Below are positions 1 to 12,157 of a DNA stretch of 64,000 nucleotides, piece after piece. Positions within the stretch are counted from its first letter, which is position 1. Each line of letters begins with the position of its first letter. Below the pieces are notes generated by a model. It was not told where the DNA came from and did not search any database. It was given only the letters and a program-made list of their open reading frames with translations. Position numbers and translations under genes: made by a program. The stretch comes from Eulemur rufifrons. Lineage: Eukaryota; Chordata; Mammalia; Primates; Lemuridae. Location: positions 72,979,001 to 73,043,000 of the forward strand of contig NC_090999.1 in the NCBI RefSeq assembly GCF_041146395.1, in the 5' to 3' direction.

Positions 1-230
1 CACTATCATAGCTCACTGCAGCCCTGAACTCCTGTGCTGAAGTCATCCTCCTGCCTCAGCCTCCCAAGGAGCTGGGGACTATAAGCGCATACCACCACAC
101 TTGGCAATTTTTTTTTTTTTTTTTTAGAGACAGGCTCTCCCTGTGTTGCCAGAGCTGGTCTGGAACTCTTGCCCTCAAGCGATCCTCCCAAAGTGCTGGG
201 TTTACAGGTGTGAACCACCACACCTAGCCT
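1..230 (-). repeat. Old Alu (AluJ-like), antisense, cut by the window edge
   Basis: The plus strand reads as a reversed dimeric Alu: part of the right monomer, then a T-rich linker at about 108-125, then a full left monomer ending in the antisense of the GGCTGGGCGTGGTGG-type start. Many CpG sites have decayed to TG or CA, which fits an old J-type copy. It lacks the expanded linker seen in the three younger Alus of this window. The element starts outside the window, so its poly(A) end and TSD cannot be seen. Confidence 0.85.
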
Positions 231-1182
231 CACTAGCTAATTTCATTAGATAGTATTAATACCTGTGATAAACTAAGCTGCCTATAACACACTAATTCAA
301 ATTTGATTGAAATATTTTATAATAATACTGAAAGGGCACTAACCAAAATTGTTTATTAATAGTCAAGGTTTTTTATGTTTTATTTTGATTTGATCTTCCT
401 AGAAGATACATATAAAATATACCAATTTCTTTATAAAATTCTATTTGAGTGCATATTTTAATTTCTGTTTTTAAATTCAATGTTTTAAACTAAATACTTT
501 AAATTGAATGTTTTAACATTAATCTTTTTATATCAGATGTTTATATTTAAATTCTTTGCCACTTATTCCATTTATATTTATTTTTATTTGTAGGTCTTTA
601 AGGATTTCCAACCACTCCTACTTAATATTAATTTTATTCTTTCAAAAATTTCGTATTATAAGACCATTTTTCTCCAATTAAAAAAAATAATTGTTTGACA
701 TCCTTCAGCATTTCTAGGTTTTAGGCTTGTTTTTAAAACTATTCCACTATTAAACATTTATCTTACAAAATTGTGATTCTGTCATTTCAAAGATGTTTAT
801 TGGTTTAACCATATAGTCCAATTTTGAAAAGCGGAGAAAAAAAATCTCCTCCATTATTATTATTATGCATTATCTTGAAAAGAAGGGTTTATTATAATAT
901 GTACTATCAGTTTGCTCCCTATCAACCTCTTTGTCAGCATATCAGGAGGATAGAAATGCTAGTATTGAAAAAGATGTATCACTCTGTCTGATGCACACTG
1001 AATTATTATTTCACCCTTTGGATTCTAATTTACTTTTAAGTAGATACAATTCAAATTATATAATAGCAGGTTTTTTATGTTTGGAAAAGTGTTTCAGGAT
1101 AAAACAGAATAACGTAAGTTTTCTTTTGTATATATTTTTATTCATTTATATATATTTATTAATTTCATTGAAAGATGTTTAC
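231..1182. other. AT-rich sequence, no feature seen
   Basis: The sequence is very AT-rich with many T and A runs. An 84-codon frame at 931-1185 has no recognisable domain and ends in a run of I, F, Y and L codons typical of AT-rich noncoding DNA. Confidence 0.6.
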
Positions 1183-1335
1183 TGATGCATTCATTAAATG
1201 AATATTAATTGTGTGCTATATGCAGACAGTGTATTAATCTCTGAGAATATAGTAGTGAATTAAATAGAGGCCTGCTCTCATGGAGCTCGTATTCTAGTGA
1301 CAGGGAAATACACACAGTAAGGAAATAAATGTATC
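1183..1335 (+). repeat. L2 LINE 3' fragment
   Basis: The order of phrases follows the conserved L2 3' region: a CATTCATTAAATGAATATT-like start, a GTGTGCTATATGCAGACAGTGT block, then CTCATGGAGCTCGTATTCTAGTG and a closing AGTAAGGAAATAAATG. The copy is diverged and short. The assignment rests on remembered consensus structure. Confidence 0.55.
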
Positions 1336-1489
1336 TCAATTACTGATAAAATGCTTTAAAGATAAAGTTGAGAAAAGTGCACAGAAAATGGACATGGAGG
1401 GGACATAAAAATGCTTCAAATTTCCCTTAAATGGTTTCAAAATTGGTTCAGAATTTTAGAATCTACAAGGGCATTCAGAGATAATCAGA

Positions 1490-1640
1490 TTCAAGCTCTT
1501 CATTTTACACACTAGGATATTGCTATTCAAAGCGAGGAGGCAAGTGAATTAGCCAAGGTCTTCTTAGATCACATATTGGTAAATATGACCTAGAAATCAG
1601 GTCATATATTCCCAATGCAGTGCCCATTTTATATTACTAA
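1490..1640 (+). repeat. MIR SINE fragment
   Basis: The sequence resembles the MIR core and 3' half in order: CATTTTACACACTAGGATAT, GCAAGTGAATTAGCCAAGGTC, then a degraded block about a feature being absent or present in the sample sequence and a final CCCAATGCAGTGCCCAT. The copy is strongly diverged. Confidence 0.55.
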
Positions 1641-1884
1641 CTTGTTTTGCAAGGTGCCAACTTTGCTCCAAAGAGTTATTCCTGAGGCATAGGCCAGGAC
1701 TTTTTCCCTCTACTCCTAACCCAATTCCCATAGCAGGATGAATATTGCCCTCACTTTTGTGGATGTTTTAATGGTATTTTTAATATAGTTTTTTTTTATT
1801 CTAATCCCATTCTTCTTTACATTTATTCATATGGACCATATGACAATTATAGACCACTGGAGAATAAGCCCAATATATTGATGA

Positions 1885-2420
1885 GCGTGTATGAGTATTG
1901 TGGGGGTGAGACAGAGAAACTTCTCCCTTTCCCTGAAAGTTCACCGAGAGATCAACTCACAATTAAGGCAGATTCATAAAGAAAGAGGTTTATTTACTGT
2001 GCACATGGGGAGAATCACAGAATGATTACCCAATATCCCAGTGAGGTCCAGGAATTTCCATATCGTCCTTTTAGAGGGGAGGAGGAGATGAGGAATATAG
2101 GTGATTCTGTGTAGGGTCAATAAATGGTTGCTAGGGAGAATGAATGGATGGGGGAAACAGGTTGACTTGAGAGACAGGTATTATGTTTAAAATTATCTGA
2201 GCCAGTCTAACTGCATTCTTGACCTTTTTTCCTGCAATATATTGAGATAACGGGGAGGGGAAGGGAAGTCAATTATTCTTTTAGAGGGGTCTGTCTGGTT
2301 TATGCAGATGGAGGGAAAGCCCCTTCCAAGTCTGTTGGTCTTTAAGGCCCTTTAATTCAAAATACGCAAGGAATCATATTTTGGGGTGAAATTTCCTGAG
2401 CTCCTTCAGTGTAAATATGT
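1885..2420 (-). repeat. Degenerate ERV1-like LTR, antisense
   Basis: The stretch begins with TGTGGGGGTGAGACAGAGAAA and contains a TTCATAAAGAAAGAGGTTTATT block, which looks like an inverted poly(A)-signal region of a class I LTR. It is richer in G and purines than its flanks. Exact ends and a TSD were not found, and I cannot name the family with confidence. Confidence 0.38.
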
Positions 2421-3634
2421 GTTCCTCACATCAAGTGGCTTATGTAATGGACATAGTTGACACCTTAAGACATTTGCTTCATTTTATGAAGCAGCTTCTT
2501 AGCAAAGACTATTGCAAGAAAGGCCCAAAGATTAAATAATTTACACATATATTTTGATCCTGGATCTCCTTCAGTGCTTTCAACTGGGCCCCATAAGCAC
2601 ATATTTACAAAACCTAGAAGACCTTAGGGGAAGATGAGATGGTTGATGGGGCTCATTTCTTCAGGTTCATAAAATATCAAAATCATCCTGAGGCTAGAAA
2701 TGAGGCCCAAGATCTCCACTGGCTTCAAAAGCACACACATCTTAGCTATAAGGTTGTTCTGTGGGCTGAAACTTACCCTGCTATGCTTGAATACAAATTA
2801 GGGCTCCCTGGCATCAGGGAAAAAAAAAGCAAAAAACTTTAGGGTTATTTGAGAATGTGATGAGTCAATGGAAGTTTTTTATTATGTACTCAGTAACCAT
2901 CTGCAGTCAATAAAAAGCTACTAGTTGGCCTAAATATATAGATGCATTCTGGTCACCATGTTTGGGGGTAGGTTTGGTCCTATGCCCAGGTGCACCTGTT
3001 ATCTATGCCCAAACACTGTTGTGTAGGCTAAGAGAGGCAATAAGTACAACACTACCAGTGAGATACTCATTAGACTTGCAAGTAAGCATATTCATATTTA
3101 TATCCATATTTGCTGTAGAAGGGTGTCTCCCCTAGTCAATGAAGGCATGCCAATAAGTTTCCATCCACAAACTCAACTTTAGTTACAAAAATGAAAAAGT
3201 AGAACAATACAGAGAATATAGTCTCATGCGCCTTTATTTCATGAAAATATAAGTTTAAATCAGAGTTGCAGAACAACTTCATAAATTGTTTCAGGAATTA
3301 CAGTGATTCAATATAAATGAAATCACAGCTGGCATTGATGTAAGACTGCTGTGAAGAATCACTTTGCTTAAAGGTGCTGCTATCACTTGGTCAAGGGTTG
3401 CTTAAAAGTAGGAGAAAGGGCTAGGGAATAAAGGTAATGAATAGCGGAAATGAATAAACTAGAGAGAAAACTATTGGTACAGTATGAAAAATATAAAATC
3501 CATTAAAGTAACGACAGTCCAATTTACAAAAATTTTTCAAGATATCTTGTAAAATAGCTCTGCGTGATTTCTCTTATTTTCAGCTAGATGCTCTGTATAA
3601 ATGGGTTCAAGTCCTGTTGCTGGTGTGATGAAGT
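2421..3634. other. No feature recognised
   Basis: The sequence has mixed composition. A 67-codon frame at 2639-2842 has no recognisable motif. The first 400 bases could be a further part of the LTR-like element upstream, but nothing diagnostic was seen. Confidence 0.5.
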
Positions 3635-3915
3635 AAAAAAGCTTCAAATTGCCATCAGAAAACCTGGGGTCAGCAACTAGGAGTTGCCACTTACTTATGA
3701 ATTTGAGAAATATCTGACTTTACATCAGTGATCAGTAGTTTCTTAATTGATAAACAAATATTATATAAACATGAGAATCATGGAATAGTAACTCCCAATA
3801 TCTTTTCATTATAAATGAAAAGATTTGGCCTCCTTGAGGTAAAGTAATTTGCTTTAGGTCGTCAACTGAATAACAAGGACTGAGACTAAAATTTTCATTT
3901 CCTGTCTCAGTTTAA
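3635..3915 (+). repeat. MIR SINE, nearly full length
   Basis: MIR-like blocks appear in the expected order: CCTGGGGTCAGCAACTAGGAG and GCCACTTACTTATGAATTTGAG near 3664-3710, then TTTCTTAATTGATAAACAAAT, then a core and tail with AGGTAAAGTAATTTGC and CTGAATAACAAGGACTGAGA at 3836-3885. It is diverged, as expected for this ancient SINE. Confidence 0.6.
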
Positions 3916-3929
3916 TGGGATTTTTTAGG

Positions 3930-4092
3930 GCTTTGCTCTTCAATGTATGGTCGCTGTAGGAACAACATCAGCATCACTGTGGAGCTTGTTAGTCATGCAG
4001 AAAAGCTGTGACCTCAGAAGACTGAATCAGAATCTGCATTTTAACCAGATCCCCAGATAACTCCAGTGCATATTAGCCTCGGGAAAGCAACT
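3930..4092 (+). repeat. MER5A-like nonautonomous hAT (Charlie) relic
   Basis: Blocks resembling MER5A occur in order: GCTCTTCAATGTATGGTCGC, ACATCAGCATCACTGTGGAGC, TTGTTAGTCATGCAGA, GAATCAGAATCTGCATTTTAAC, then AGTGCATATTAG. The family is a short nonautonomous hAT element common to placental mammals. No TSD was identified. Confidence 0.6.
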
Positions 4093-6884
4093 GGAACAAA
4101 TGTGTAGATAAATGTAAAACAAATTCTGCTGAATAAGTGTATACTATAATTCTAGGATAGAACTTTACTTAAGTATGCCGCTAAAAGTGCTTTCAGTTCA
4201 AAATGTGGAGTTGAGAAAAACAATGCCCTTGTAATATTTCAGTAGTAATAATCCTCACATTTATCAAACCCACATATTGCAGTGAATTCAAAGCTCCTCC
4301 CACAAGTCAAACTGCCAATAACCATATTAATTAAATATTTATCTGGTACGAGGCAGTATTTAATCTACAAAAGATTTTAACCATGTATACTGGAGGAGTT
4401 TACAGAATTTAGTTTCTCTCCCTCTCTCAAAATTTGTTTAGGTTTAGATAAAAGCAAAGTTACAACCTAAAAGGAGTGTGAGCAAATTATTTAAGAGGTG
4501 GCAGTGGAAACAGATTTTTGCATATTCCTTTCTGATATATTCACAGGTAGGTCTACCCCTCAAAGTAGTAAGAAGATAATATAAACCTCAAATTCTGCCT
4601 GTTTACGTGAAGCAACTTAAATATGGCAATTGTGTCTTTGAAATATGCATCTCTAGTGCCAAACATGGTGCCTGGCTAGGCTAAGTGCTGAATAATAAGT
4701 ATTGTTTACAAGAAACCAGGGCTGGCGGAAGGGAAGCTGGACTAAAATGTTTTTTTCTGTTCACCTAGTTGAAGAAAGAAGGAAATTGGATCTGATTGTT
4801 GTTACTATCAGAAGAACATTTGGTAACTCTCAATAAAATTGAAGTTTAAGTCCTATAATCACAAGAAACTAAATTCTGCCAACCTGAATGGGCTTGAAAA
4901 TGGATACTTCTCCAGATTTTCCAGTAGAAAATGCACCTGTGTCCACACCTCAATTGCAGTCCTTTGAGATATAGAGCAGAGTAATAAGTTGATCCATGCT
5001 GTGCCAACATTTTTTTTAAGTTGCTAATTTTTTCTGTAATTTATTGTGGCAGGAATAGAAAATTAAAACATATGTGAGTGTCAAATAACAGTAACTATTA
5101 AAAGGTCCTACTGATTCTAATGAATGGCTAGGTTTGACACAGCCTTTTTTGACTAGTATAATAACATTGACAAAAGAAAAAATAAATATTAGAAAGGATA
5201 AATAAAATAATCATTTGTAGTCATAGAGTGTATCATCTGATTTTTCTCAAGAATTAGTAATTTACTGATAAGCTATTAATATAAGAGTTCTGTAACATTC
5301 CCAGTTTCAAAACCAATGTACAAAGTTTATTGTCTTTTTTAACCTGGGAACATATCCCATAGAAATACAAGAAAAATATTATTTCACCCCCAATAGCTAC
5401 AACTACATAGAAATACTAGTTTCTAGGTGAAATAGGCACAAGCATAACAAGAAATATTCTGAACCTATGTGAATATTATTTTTTAAAAACTTTATGGTGA
5501 ATCTTAAGATAATTTTGAAGAGTTATCCTAAATGAGTCCATAAATAAATTCACAGTGAAGGAACCGAAACTCAGAGACAAAGAGGGACAATGGCCAGATG
5601 AAGGTGAAGAGGGTGACCACAGGAAGCAAAGCCAAATAACTTTCCACAACCTCTTTTTTGTTCATACACCTCAAAATCTGATGAGCATTTATCTAAGAAT
5701 AATTTAAAGAAAATATATTTTCTTTCTAAACCACAGCATCAAAAGTTATCAAAAATATTTTTTTTTTTTCCTAAAAACTTCAGAATGTTAGGAGTTAGAT
5801 TTCCCAAATATCATCCTTCAAACTCTTTGGCCATGATGAGCCTCAGAAGCAGTCAGTCAGGCTGTTAGACACACATGTGCAAGCACAGCAGCAAATGTCC
5901 TTGGTCTCCAAGCATTTAAAACTGCACTCCCACAGAAACATCTAATTTCTTAAATTCCTAATGCTGTTGCTAATGTATAAACAAACCTTTCCAAAATTAT
6001 TTTTTCCACAGCATTAAGTATATCACATTAGGTGAAGTTTCTAAACTCTATATAATTACTCAAACCTACCAAGTGTAAGCTCACTGAACCAAATTGATAC
6101 AAACTGACACAGCTTTTACCTAAAGCAACAGCTTTACGTTGGGTTTCATCGTCATCTCTTCCAGTATCTGAAATTACTGACATTAATCTTATCTGATTAT
6201 TTACCATTATTTTTTGTTCCTTCTTGTCTTATAGAAGGTTTAGAAGCTTATTCTAGCTGAAGAATGTCATGAAAGACATAAGTAAAAATTCATAAAATCT
6301 TCTGTCCATAATCTTATTGACAAGGTCACCCTGTTTGAATCTTCCAGAATCTCTTAAAACAATAAAAATTATACGTATTAAGAATAAATATAATGAATCT
6401 TGCAATGTAAATCTAGGGATACTTCAGTAGGAAATAGCTTTACTTTGTCAATTTCTAACTAAACTGTGAAAATTAGTTCAAAAACAACAGTTGTTAACAA
6501 TTAAGAACAGGAGCCAGCAGGTAAAAATGACTTTATTTTCTTTAGACAATATTAGCTAGAAGTTATGACAGTGGCTCTCAAACAGAATTACAGTGGATAT
6601 ATATTATAATTCACATTACTAGGCCTTAGTTCCACAAACTGAGTTAATAGATATAGAGTGAGAGTAGAAAAGCTAAATTTTGAAGTAGGTTAAGTATTTT
6701 TTTCCTCATATACGTTTATCATAACCGCCCTTTCAGAAATACCATCCTATTGTTAAAAAATGTAATGAATAAATTTTTATAACACTGAATTAGAATTAAT
6801 TTAAGGAGATATATATATGCATATATATCAAAAAGTATTTTATAATATTGATTATGACTTTTATAGAGTGAGAGAAAGCTTTAT
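4093..6884. other. AT-rich sequence, no feature recognised
   Basis: About 2.8 kb without a long frame or recognisable transposon. It is AT-rich with short A and T runs and a small ATATATATGCATATATAT palindromic stretch near 6811-6830. Exons or conserved noncoding elements cannot be excluded by eye. Confidence 0.5.
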
Positions 6885-7058
6885 TTACTCTAAAGCAAAT
6901 GTACTGTAAAACCTAACTTAATGCCGTTGATAGATTCTTGGAAACTGCCACTTTAAGTGAACAATTTATAATAAATTGTATAATAAAACCAATTTTATCA
7001 TAGGCTAATCAAGAGTTAAGTTCCAACAGCATATTTCTTTTCACAAAAACATCAATGT

Positions 7059-7518
7059 CTCAGTCCATTTTTGTTGCTATAAAGACATACCTGAGGCTGG
7101 ACAATTTATAAAGAAAAAAGATTTATTTGGCTTAGGATTTTGGATGGCTGGCAGGTTCATGATTGCACATCTGCGTCTGATGAGGGCCTCAGGCTGCTTC
7201 CACTTATGACAGAAGGTGAGGAGGAGCCTCCCTGTGCGAAGATCATATGGTGAGAGATGAAACGAAAGAGAGAGAGAGAGAGAGAGAGAGCGCGCGCGCG
7301 AGCGCGAGCGCGGCGCGGGGGGAGGGAGGGAAAGAGAAGGAGGTGCCAGGCTTTTTTAAACAACCAGCTCTGGCAGGAACTCAATCACCCCTGAGGGAGG
7401 GCATTAATCTATTCTTGAGGGATCCACCCCCATGACACAAACACCTCCCATTAGGCCCCACCTCCAACACTGGGACTCAAATTTCAACATAAGGTTTTCA
7501 GGGGACAGTTATCAACAG
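7059..7518 (-). repeat. MST-type MaLR LTR, antisense
   Basis: Read on the minus strand, the sequence follows an MST LTR: CCCCTGAAAACCTTATGTTGA, a GGAGGTGGGGCCTAATGGGAGG block, GATTAATGCCCTCCCTCAGG, and a 3' part with CCAAATAAATC as the poly(A) signal and an AATGGACTGAGACA end at 7059. MaLR LTRs belong to the ERVL-related group and carry no gene. A GA/CG-rich simple repeat has expanded inside the element. The flanks at 6885-7058 and 7525-7985 look like one older repeat that this LTR entered. Confidence 0.75.
7264..7330. repeat. (GA)n-(CG)n-G-rich simple repeat
   Basis: About 12 GA units run directly into alternating CG (about 7290-7316) and then a G-rich GGGGGGAGGGAGGG tail. It lies within the MST LTR. 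Two opposing short frames here consist of low-complexity Arg/Glu or Leu/Ser runs and are not genes. Confidence 0.9.
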
Positions 7519-7524
7519 CAATTA

Positions 7525-7985
7525 CTGAACTTCTAAAGAAAGATGAAAACACTTCTGATATTAAACATTGGAATAAATGTCAGCTGTACATATATTTAAG
7601 AAAGATAAATAAAAAAAGTAAGATAATTATCTACCCAATTATTCTAGTTCAGGGTTGTGGGTGGCTGGAGCCTATTCCAGCAGCTCAGGAACTGACCGGG
7701 AAAGGACCATTTCATTGCAGGGCATACTCATGCACATCCACACTCACTCAGACTGGGACATCTTATTCACCCAGATTAACCTAACTTGCACATCTTTTGA
7801 ATGTGAGAGAAAACTGAAGTAACCAAACAACACTGGTGCAGATATGGGAATTAGAAGAATGTGCAAACCCCACACAGACAGTGGCTCTGGCCAGGAATCA
7901 TTTTTTTTTTTTTTCTTGTTAACATTATAATGAAACAGCATTGACCTAAACAATGACATTATTCTAGGACCTGATGAACTTACTT
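7525..7985. repeat. Ancient unclassified interspersed repeat, split by the MST LTR
   Basis: The block reads like a consensus-type repeat (GTTCAGGGTTGTGGGTGGCTG, GCAGGGCATACTCATGCACA, CACACTCACTCAGACTGGGAC, GTGCAAACCCCACACAGACAG), a pattern I know from old mammalian and vertebrate interspersed repeats. It ends with a T run and CATTATTCTAGGACCTGATG. The segment 6885-7058, just left of the MST LTR, may be its other part. I cannot name the family. Confidence 0.35.
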
Positions 7986-9135
7986 GGAAGATGTTTAATT
8001 ATAATGGAGTCTGGACATGAGAAGAACAGATGATGGGAACAATGAATATGAAAGCAAAACAATTTTATTTATTTATTCATTTATTTATTTTTACCACAGT
8101 AAGAAAAAGAATAATTGTCCTTGAGAAAATGGTTTCACATGAAAAATTACAAGAGTAGATACATTTTCTAATCCATAAAAACTATCCACCTCCTTTATAC
8201 TAAATTCTGTGTTTCTACAGTCAAAAAATAGCTTTTATTTGTCGTTTCTATTTCATTGTAATTTCATAAGAACCAAATACCTTTCGTCATGCAAAATAGA
8301 TGTGAAAAGCAAATTTTACAGTCTTTCACTTTACTCTGAAATTTATTTACCTAGGACATGCCAGGGTACCAATATTTCCCAGTCTATTCATCCAATAACC
8401 ATCACAAAGGGAAGATTAAGATATCAAGAAAGGGGAGATTTTGACTATCAGTGAATGTTACATATCTTCCTACTTATGAACTGTGCTGTTAGTGATAACT
8501 ATTTCTACCATATAGTAAAATTAGCAGTAATCGTATCAAACATGTACATAGGGAGCTGTGCTTTTCAAAGCACATTTTGGGCTTTTAAATTGTGTTCATT
8601 TGAATTTCATTACTTTTAATACTTTACCTTAAGCCACCAAAAATTTATAATTCTCTGCTTTGTCTTTTGGTGATGCTTCAATTCAATACATTTTTGTGTG
8701 TGTGCTATTGCCCCTTGTGAAAAAAAGGAAAGTTGTTCATACGCTACACTAGCAGTGAGGACAGCATATCAACACTTTGATCTATCTTGAACTTCCATTT
8801 GCTCCTTTTTTATTTTCAACTTGTGTCATATGATTTTATTTATGCTGTTCATTAAGTATAATAAAATGAGAAAAAAATCAAAAAGAATCAGAAAGCAGTT
8901 GCCTTCTGTTTCACTTTCTTATACACCTCTTTCAAATGATTACTCATTCTTCATGAATCCTCCCAGTAGTTAAGTCTCCTTTCAGCTCAGGGTCCTCCAT
9001 TTAACAAATATTAGCTGATTCTTTTTTATCTGGTAGGTATTTTGCAACATGATGCAAAGTTACCCCTCATGGAACTTGTTGATGTTGATGATGATAAAGT
9101 AAGAGGAAGATGAGTATCATAGTTAGGACAATAAC
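7986..9135. other. AT-rich sequence with a (TTTA)n tract
   Basis: A TTTA-type simple repeat lies at about 8066-8093. Otherwise the stretch is AT-rich, with short frames (for example 8209-8454) that show no recognisable domain. Confidence 0.5.
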
Positions 9136-9345
9136 AATAGCTAATATTTACTGAATGCTTGTTACATACTCTAAACTTAGACAATTGATAATAGATAAAA
9201 AGATAGACACACATACATACGCAGATAAGTTATTTTACATTTACTTCCATAGGCAATCTTCATGGCAACATATAAAATATGAACTATTATCATCCCCCTT
9301 TGACAGTTAAGAAAATAGATTAGAGATGCTTATTAAATTAAAATG
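9136..9345 (+). repeat. MIR-family SINE fragment
   Basis: It contains AGCTAATATTTACTGAATGC, CTTGTTACATACTCTAAAC and TATTATCATCCCCCTTTGAC, then AGTTAAGAAAATAGATTAGAG. This is the order expected of a MIR-type element describing a tRNA-derived 5' part and core. It is diverged and lacks visible ends. Confidence 0.55.
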
Positions 9346-9429
9346 TTGAATTTTGTTTTTGACAAATCTTAACTTTAATATTAAATATTATGTTTGTATA
9401 AATATTAACTTACCTGGACTCCCAAGTAT

Positions 9430-9662
9430 ACACTTTTTTTTTGAGTAACTACTATATGTTCAGCACTGCATTAAAGTCTTTACAAACTTTATCTTAAATG
9501 ATTCTCGAAACCTTACAAAGTTTGTATTACTTTTTCTTATTTAATAGTTAAGGAAATAGATTCAGAGATATTCAATTACTTATGAGGAACATCAAGGATT
9601 ATATTCAACTGAGACTCAAAAATCTAATCTGTTTACTGCTATAATGCTTCCTAGTAGTGTAC
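9430..9662 (+). repeat. Second MIR-family SINE fragment
   Basis: A second copy of the same pattern follows 85 bases downstream: GAGTAACTACTATATGTTCAG, CTTTATCTTAAATGATTCTC, TTAAGGAAATAGATTCAGAG and a diverged tail. The two fragments are similar in structure but clearly diverged, so they are more likely two independent old insertions than a recent duplication. Confidence 0.55.
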
Positions 9663-10133
9663 ACTGCTTCAACTTGTATAATAAGTATTTCATGGGATTT
9701 AGTTATGTCAAATTATTGACAATATTTATTATGTATAAAAGACTTAAGCAGTTAAATTAGGGATTTTGATCATTTAAATGAGTAATTGTTATTTTTTATT
9801 TGAAGCCATTATTAATATACATACATATGAGCAAATAATATTTGAATTATGATGACAGATTATTTCAGATCCTCTAAAATGTACTTAAGGATATTTTAAG
9901 CAAATACATGTGGATTATACTTTGTTAAAAGTAATGGTATATATTGCAGAGAAAACGACGATTCTGTGTTCTTTAAATGCAATGCTCTCCTACATAATGT
10001 TTGATGACCAAAGATGATTTAAATCTCTAAATGATTGGGAAGACCTTTATTTTCCTGAAGGATAGAAATGTAACAATTGTCAAGGTTAATTATTCTGAAA
10101 GGCATTATTCTGTACATTCTTCTCAGACCCAAG
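9663..10133. other. AT-rich sequence, no feature recognised
   Basis: No transposon, RNA gene or meaningful frame was seen in this stretch. Confidence 0.5.
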
Positions 10134-10560
10134 TGTGGCAGCCATGAAAATGTGCTGCTCAGATAGTCAATTACAAAGAGCATAGTTGACTAACAGCCCC
10201 AGCTGCAGCATATAAGAGCCCATCACCACCTGTGGACTGAGGTCATGTTTCCTTTTGCCAGTCCCTGTGCACGGTGGGAGTACAAGTACTCCCCTAATAC
10301 GAGCTTTTGTCTTGAGGATTCCCCAACAGCCTGGCTGAAATTTTCTTAGAACTACACAGAAGTCTGATTCTGCCTATGTAATCCACCTCCCTCTACCCTT
10401 CTTCTCTGTGTGTGGGACCCGCATTGCAGTCCGTGGGCTCTCCTTGCCTACTTCTTTGCCCCCCACTCCTTTCTTCTTCACCTCCATTAAGGTCTGTCTT
10501 CATTGTCCTATCCCAGCTTGATGTCTACATCGCACATGAACTAATACACCAAGTTAATAA
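10134..10560 (+). repeat. Possible retroviral LTR (ERVL or ERV1 type), family unknown
   Basis: The block is distinctly higher in C and G than its flanks. It starts TGTGGCAGCCATGAAAATG, has a TATA-like TATAAGAGCC at 10212-10221, and a pyrimidine-rich second half with CATTAAGG as a possible degenerate poly(A) signal. These features suit a solo LTR. No TSD or internal sequence is visible. A unique promoter-like element is the alternative. Confidence 0.35.
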
Positions 10561-11054
10561 ATCCATACTTGTAAGAGGACTGAAAATGAATCAAAAGTGT
10601 GCTATTGAAGTTTTTTTGAATGTCATTTCTAGAACCATTTGTTGAAGGTAGGCACTCGGAAGAAACTTGAAGACAGAATCTGTTAAATTGTCTGATGTAT
10701 AAAGTGTTCACCTCCAACCTTGTGAAAACTATGTGATTCTTACAGGTCAATCCTCTTTAAGAAAAAAAGCCAGAGTTTCTAAGTTCATAGCTTTCCAGGC
10801 TGGGGGTGGCAGGGAGGGTGAAGGGGAGAGAGAGGTGATTGAGGATGCCCTTTGCATGATTTACTGCCCTGTTCACTGGAAAGAGATACTGCTTAAAACT
10901 GATGGCACATATCAACGTTGTGAATTAAACTCCCTCTGCTCAGAAAAAGAAAAGTATGAGGTGGATTTTGGTTCAAAGATAATAGTGAAAAAGTATCTTT
11001 TTAATGTACTTCAAAATCCAATAGGCTAAAGTCGGACAAATTGGTGATTTTTCA
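10561..11054. other. Unique-looking sequence with an unsupported 98-codon frame
   Basis: A frame at 10733-11029 encodes a Lys/Glu/Gly-rich peptide with no recognisable domain. It has no Kozak-like start and no identifiable splice context. It is most likely a chance frame. Confidence 0.4.
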
Positions 11055-11215
11055 TAACAAAATTAATTTATTTGTATATTCATTTACTTGTTCAACAATT
11101 ATTGAACTTCCAGTTGTGGCAGGCCCTCTGCTAGGGATTCTAAATACAGATGTGCATGAAATATAGCCCTTACCCTGAAAGAAATCATACAATCTCATTA
11201 AAATGTAAGACAACT
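11055..11215 (+). repeat. L2 LINE 3' fragment
   Basis: CATTTACTTGTTCAACAATTATTGAACTTCC-type text, split here into its first and second halves, is followed by GGCAGGCCCTCTGCTAGGG and ATAGCCCTTACCCTGAAAG. This matches the L2 3' region in order. The copy is old and short. Confidence 0.5.
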
Positions 11216-12157
11216 GATCAACATTTTAAATAGTATGAAAATATTTGTGGTGGGCAAGTGAGAATGTAAATGCAGTACACAGAAAGTATATAAGAAGGAA
11301 ACTTAATTCATTGTGAAGGTATAAGGAAAGATACACCCTAGTGCTTATGATGAACCCTGGAAGGTGAACATAGTTAGTCAAAGAAACAGGATGCTGGAGG
11401 CACATCAGTGATAGCATTGCTGTGAGAGGGAGCATTGGTACAAGTGTCTTAGAAACCTCAGAAGCACAAAATAGGTATCAAGTCACTGAGATTAAAATTC
11501 ACAATGAGGACAGTATAATAAAGATTAGCAAAGACCTCGCATGCTCTGCTAATATGGGCTATTATTATTTGGTCAGTGCAGAACTGTTTATATATTTTAA
11601 ATAGAGTATTGAAAGTGAGCTCACAGAGAAAAAGCAGCAGGCTATCACAAGTGTCCAAGTGACAAAGGATGAGTGTCTGAACCCAAATGGCAAGAGTGAA
11701 GTCAATGACTACTAGTAATCTATGTTAGGGGAAATTAATGGGACTTACTGAACATTAGGTTATCGGAAGTAAGGAAAAGAGAAAACTCAAAGATGACTCT
11801 CAAGTTTCTACCTATTAAACAAAGTAGTGGAAAGTGATGCCATTAAACAAAATAAAGAATTAGAAAAGGAACAGAATTTAAAAGAAAGAAAAGTGTACTT
11901 TTGGAGGTAGTGAGTTTATCAAATGTACAGACATGGAAGAAATTCTATGTATACAATATTCAAAACATTAGAGACATTTAGTCTCATTTAGTGATATAGG
12001 CCAATGGTCATCAACTTGTAGTAAGTAATTGAAATTTAAAGTGTGAATATTATCACACAGAGAGTTAAATAAAGTAAGAAGACAAAAGAGTCATGGGCAA
12101 AGTCTGGAGAATGTTAGCATTTCAGAGTTTAGATGAGGAATAATATTTTGTACAATA
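11216..12157. other. No feature recognised
   Basis: Mixed, mildly purine-rich sequence. Overlapping short frames on both strands at 11226-11658 show no domain. The stretch ends at the left terminus of the Tigger-like element. Confidence 0.5.

Noticed and set aside
3190..3240. U6 snRNA-like text (GAACAATACAGAGAATAT)
   Set aside because: Only about a dozen bases resemble U6. The 5' end, the central domain and the T-run terminator are missing, so it is probably coincidence.
10733..11029. 98-codon plus-strand frame as a small gene
   Set aside because: No recognisable motif, a low-complexity Gly/Glu part, and no promoter or splice evidence.
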